From the NCBI GenBank assembly GCA_032358165.1, contig JAALGY010000054.1:1054001-1118000 (forward strand): a DNA stretch of 64,000 nt. The letters run 5' to 3'. Positions 59,801-64,000 of the stretch are shown here, one piece after another. This DNA comes from Diplosphaera chodatii. Its lineage: Eukaryota; Chlorophyta; Trebouxiophyceae; Prasiolales; Stichococcaceae. The position numbers and the translations under genes were made by a program. How positions within the stretch are numbered: position 1 is the stretch's first letter; each line of letters opens with the position of its first letter. Under the pieces are notes generated by a model that did no database searches, was not told the DNA's origin, and saw only the letters and a program-made list of their open reading frames with translations.

Positions 59801-62800
59801 GCAACAGCAGCAGCCCGGTCAAGGCGCCCGACGGTGGCGCGGGGGCCGCCGCTGCCTCGGTCGCGGGTGACGACCCCGCTGTGGACCAGATCCTCAGCAT
59901 CTTGGCGCCAGCCCACCAGGTCTGGTCACCTTGTGTGAGTACGAAATGTAGATTTTGCTTTCGTTTCGATCTGCTGCACATGCATGTCGTATGGAGCACG
60001 CCAAGGCCACAGCCCCAGTGTGTTTGGCGTTGCTGCAGGACCCGATGCACGGCTCAGAGGCAGCGCACGCAGAAGCGCAGGCACGGCTGCTGCTGCGGCC
60101 GCCGTCACCTGCACAGTCTTCCAACGGAGCTGGACTGCTGGGCGTGCTGGACTTCCGCTCATCCGCGGCATCAGGTGCACCATTGCCCTGCGGGAGCCGC
60201 AGACTTGTGCACAGGAGGCGGCCCGTTTTCGGGACCCTTGGATGCTTCGCATGGGCCCCAGTGTCTACACAAAGGCGTACCAAGATGACCGCCTTTCGTG
60301 AACATTACTTATAGCTTCCCTGACAGCCTCACACGGTGTGCTGGTTCAGGTACTCAGCAGGCCGGCAGTGGTACGAAGCCGCCGCTCAAGCACCGTCTCA
60401 AGGCCCTGAAGCACCGCAACCGCGTTGGTGAGCACATGGGACCTGTGACGATCGTGCCTTGCACAAGTTGCTGCTGGGTGCGCGTGCGCAAGGCAGCAGC
60501 GGAGGGGCACGACGCTGCACATGCGGTCATGCGCAGCGGACGAGGCCGCGCTGGCTGCGGCGAGTGGGGAGGGCGCCTGGCTGCCGCTGCTGAGCATGAA
60601 GAGCGCTGCGGGCGGGCTGCAGTCCTGGGAGCCCACCACCGCGCCCTCGCCCCGCAACACAGGTGCCTGCCGCACTGCACACAACAGCCCATCAACATCC
60701 GGTGCGGGCTGGAGCACCGGCCGGCTGCTGGGCTGACCCGGGCTTCGTGGTCACGGTGCAGAGCTGCGGACGCGCAGCACCCTGGGCCTGTCCTACTTCC
60801 CCTCCATGCAGCACATCTCCACGCTGCTGGGCGGAACGAACCGCACACTGGATCGCGGCTCCATTACACCCATATGGCCCGCCTCCAGCACAGCGCATGC
60901 CAGCAACCAGCAGGCGCGCCATGCGTGCACACTGCCACAGGGTCTGACATCATCACTGTCATACATGATTTTTTGCTACGAAAATGGGTCAAGGCGACAT
61001 TCACTGTGGGACCTCTGCCGTAGTGATGGCGAATTTCACATACAGGCCGAGCAGAACTCGTCAGACGATGCGCCATCTGGCAGCGAGCTGGCGTCGCCGG
61101 CAGCTGCGGATGCCGCCGAGGCCGCTGTGGCTGAAGGCGTCCCTGTGGCGCCCAGCACCCACTTCTTCAGCAGCTCCTTCTGGGACTGGCATGTGGTGCG
61201 TGCATCGTGTGCGCAGCGGAACAGACGCCGACCACTGAGCAGGAGCTTGGCAGAGCAAGCAGCTGTGCTGGTCAGCGCATGGTGGCTGTGCATCGTCACT
61301 GCACCCTCTGTAGTGACACCCACAGGCAGGTCAGCAATGGCTGTTGACAATGTCGGCTGCATGTGCCATGCAGGCATCAAGAAAGACCAGGCCGCCCAAC
61401 AAGGTTGCCAACCGGCTGGTCACCTGGGCCACGGGCAGTGCGCATGCCAGCTCCGCCGCCGAGCCGCTCACCCTGATGGCTGCTGAGATGGAGCATGGCG
61501 GCAGCAGGCAGGGCGCCAATGGCAATGGCACAGGGGCCTCGGGCCATACCTCCGCTGCTGCCACCCCGCGGCAGGACCAGCAGCCGGGCAGCGCCAGCGC
61601 AAGCACCGCCAGGACGGAGCCAGCCCCGCCGGCCGCCGCAGCGCCGGCTGGCAGCTCACCTAGAGCCGCCGCTCGTGCCGCTTCCACGCCAGCTGGTCAG
61701 TGGTCCTCTCTCTGGTCGTGCAACTATGAGCGAGTGTCCGCGTTTCCACCACTGGCGATTCTGCCTGTCCACTGCAGACTCAATGTAGATCTCTGTGCAT
61801 GCGCTGCAGGGTCTGACATTTCACCAGAGGACCAGGCGCAGCTGGCCACGTTTGCAGAGGCGCTGGATGCAGGTGACAGCGCAGCGCGGGCGTACAGCCG
61901 CAAGGTGGGCACTCATCTACGACATTTATGCCCAATCTGCAGACTGCACACAAAAGTGTGCGGGGAACTGGTGTGGTGGCAAAGCAGCGTATGCAGCCTC
62001 CATGAATCAGCCAGGTTTGACAATGCGTCACACTACCAGCTGTGGATCATGCAGGCAGAGGTGCTCGGCCTGGCACGAGTGCGGCTGACCTTCCGCCCAC
62101 TGGCGGATGACTCCAACAGCGCTATCTCGCAGCAGCTCAACGCTGCCCCCCCGGTGAGATCATCCTTGGCACCGTTGCTGGTTTACCCATATGATGTGCA
62201 CTTACCTACTTCATGCAGAGAGCTGCAGTTTGTGCATTCGGCTTGACGGTGCAGCCGCGTTGGTCGATGCAGGGCATGCAGGTGGGCGTGCTCCTTGTGC
62301 GGCTGTGCTCCGCAGCACTGCAGACGGGCGGCGAGCTGACCCACCCGGCCGTGCGCCTGACCATTGGGAAGCAGGTGCGCACGTGCCTCGACCTGCCACC
62401 ATGCGCATGTTGGCCGCATGGTCTTAATAAAGCTGTGTTGCCACAGCAATGGGTACCTGCAACCCTGCAACTGCTTGAACATGCGGACGACAGGTGCGGC
62501 AGACGGTGCAGTATGCCAGCCTGCACGGCGGGCGGGTCACCTGGGACGCAACACCCTTCGCATTTGCGATGGCCATCGACCCCAATGCACCGACCGAGGT
62601 GAACGATGACCCTGGCAGGCCCGCGACTGATGTGCAACTGATCCAGTGCACACTCCCCCACGCTTACATGCACACACCGAGCGTAAAATCGACCGGTGCT
62701 ACTGCACCAGTGAGTGCAGCGCTGCAAGCGTTGTCCTGTGTGCCGGCAGATTGCGGTGCAAGTCGGCAACGTGTCAGCCAGCCTGGGCGACCGGCTGTGG

Positions 62801-63210
62801 GCGACCTGGTTCTCGTCCGCCACCCAGTACGCGCGCTCCACCACGCCCCTCGCCATCATCCGCGTCAATGTGCAGGTGCACGCGCCCTACACCCTGCTGC
62901 GTGATTGCCAGCTGGTTGGCAGAGCCAGACGCGCCAGCAGTGGAAGGCGCTGTTCTCATATCAGCAGTAGCTTCTCCGGCATGTCCGAACGGGAACCAGC
63001 TGCCTGGCGTGCGGTCACTGCCTTTTGGCGTCCCTCACACCGACTGCTGCACTTTGCGCTGCGCAGCCTGCCATCCGCAACGGCAGGCTGTCGGGCACGT
63101 GGGAGATGGGCGCAGATGGGCCGCGGGCCGCGCCGCCGCCCTCCGAGGGCGCCGAGGTCGCCGGCCAGATCACCATGCGCATGTCCTGGCGCCCGGTGGC
63201 GGCCTCCTGA
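56859..63210 (+). CDS. SMP- and C2-domain protein (extended-synaptotagmin/SYT-like)
   Basis: Probable ER-plasma-membrane contact-site tether and lipid-transfer protein. ATG 56859 starts MGVLTTLAGAGKGAILHTRT; a hydrophobic segment (LSLQAALIAGNVLFF) is the likely ER anchor. The SMP domain spans about 57.18-58.5 kb: LGYIPAWVKFSEFERAKFVN, LWPAFDRAICNLLKTELEP, CEFDSLSFGSSAIQIVGVK, VLDVDVRW, LKVLPQINLTPEMHVAF, VGGVSLSWLEMPMIDFDV and VWPKQVNFPF. A first C2 domain follows (VVTVEVLEARLPPRVH; TTRWNTVAPAWQEKTHL; LGRVDIPLSVLV; 58.65-59.3 kb). Then come long Ser/Ala/Pro-rich linkers and a second C2-like region (GLARVRLTFRPLADD; VGVLLVRLCSAAL; GRVTWDATPFAFAMAI; 62.05-62.6 kb), plus QITMRMSWRP before TGA 63210. 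The exon with stop TGA after DQS at 59.59 kb can be spliced around by a GT donor (GATCAGTC/GTGAGC). If that donor is not used, the gene ends there and a second gene follows; I favour one gene. Confidence 0.78.
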
Positions 63211-64000
63211 GGCGGCCACCGGACGCTGACGTGCTCTGCAGCACTCCGCATGCGCGAGTCGCCGCGGGTGGAGCGCCTCACCACGGGCGCGCTCCAGCGG
63301 GGGTCGGGTCAGGCCGTTCGCCACCCGTGAGGACCGCTTGTTGAAGCACTGCCATAAGATTGGCATGTACCAACAGTGCTCACTGTGGTCGAGGGGTTTA
63401 CTTGTTCTGCATCATTCAGGGAGTTTGTGACGTTGAGTTGACTTCATGGTGTACAGTAGCAACGAGTCTGTGAGGACAACGGGTGGATGCAAGGTGTGCA
63501 CCATTGTTGGGTGTGCAGCATTGAGAGGGCGCTTGCTTATCGGTTTCGAAGCAGTGAGGAAACTAGGTGTTGAGCGCTGTAAACAACCATGCTGACGATT
63601 GCTGGCTTCTCACCCTGAAACTTTGCTATGATACCGGTACAGGCTGCTGTCTATCGCACGGTATAATTTGCTCTCAAGGTTCTAATGCAGCTAGCACACA
63701 TCAACAGCTTACACTCCCGGATGCTGTGCGCAGTGACCAGACTGCACATGTCAGGCCACACCATAGGGCGTCAGCACATCCTGCGATGCTGCCATATGCG
63801 GTCGCCCGTCAGAGGTGTCTCGCAGCTGCGGCATGAGGCGCTGATGCTGGACGCGGCCACCCTGCTGCTGCTGCTGCCGCTGACCACCTGCTGGCTGTGT
63901 GTGCCTGCCTGCTGATTGCTGCAGTTGCCATGGCACAGGTAGGGATGTGCCGGCAGCTTGCCGCGCTGCAGCTGCTGATGGACAGCGGACAATCGGTGTG
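63211..64000. other. 3' flank of SMP gene and window end
   Basis: Contains TGTAA at 63578-63582. From about 63.75 kb to the end, a minus-strand Gln-rich frame could be the end of another gene, but I see no domain or splice support. Confidence 0.4.
63578..63582 (+). promoter_or_regulatory. Candidate poly(A) signal TGTAA of SMP-C2 gene
   Basis: TGTAA about 370 bases after the stop codon; positional support only. Confidence 0.4.

Noticed and set aside
63751..63992. Gln-rich minus-strand frame at window end as a gene
   Set aside because: Only low-complexity sequence with no domain, start or splice evidence; the window ends too soon to judge.

Overview
The window looks like nuclear DNA of a green alga (Chlorophyta). 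Coding exons are GC-rich and are cut by many short GT-AG introns. Several genes belong to families typical of the plant/green lineage: an ALMT-type anion channel, a CBSX3-like CBS protein ending in IQGGY, and a JmjN/JmjC demethylase. The candidate poly(A) signal TGTAA, known from chlorophytes, lies downstream of several stop codons. I cannot name the species. All gene models were built by hand from splice-site and reading-phase consistency; nothing was searched against a database.

Layout. Positions 1-20823 hold an array of four related genes for large secretory proteins of the GT34 glycosyltransferase family (GMA12/MNN10 type). Copy 1 (+, only its 3' end) and copy 2 (+, complete) are followed by copies 3 and 4 (both -), so the two pairs converge near 7.5-8.0 kb. 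An intron-containing tRNA-Ser(UGA) sits between copies 1 and 2. Copies 2-4 have an unusual duplicated plan: signal peptide, cysteine-rich Apple/PAN-like module, a GT34-like half without an intact DxD, a second cysteine-rich module, then a GT34 half with an intact DxD.

From 21.6 to 34.4 kb come a mitochondrial Lon protease (+), an unrecognised glutamine/alanine-rich protein (-), and a GH47 class I alpha-mannosidase (-) built as a type II membrane protein with a polyglutamine stem. From 34.8 to 43.0 kb is a long JmjN/JmjC histone demethylase gene (+). Then follow an ALMT-like anion channel (-) and an SLC35F-like transporter (+), which diverge from almost the same point; a small AT-hook/HMG-box protein (+); the CBSX3-like mitochondrial protein (+); a Tim17/22/23-like membrane protein (-); and a long SMP plus multi-C2 lipid-transfer/tether gene (+) ending at 63.2 kb.

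Themes. The GT34 array and the GH47 mannosidase both point to glycan building or trimming in the secretory pathway. Lon, the CBSX3-like protein and the Tim17-like protein are mitochondrial or probably so. JmjC and HMG are nuclear. ALMT, SLC35F and SMP-C2 act at membranes. The strongest candidate for something undescribed is the four-copy array of pseudo-GT34/GT34 proteins. I saw no transposon, CRISPR array, viral or toxin gene.
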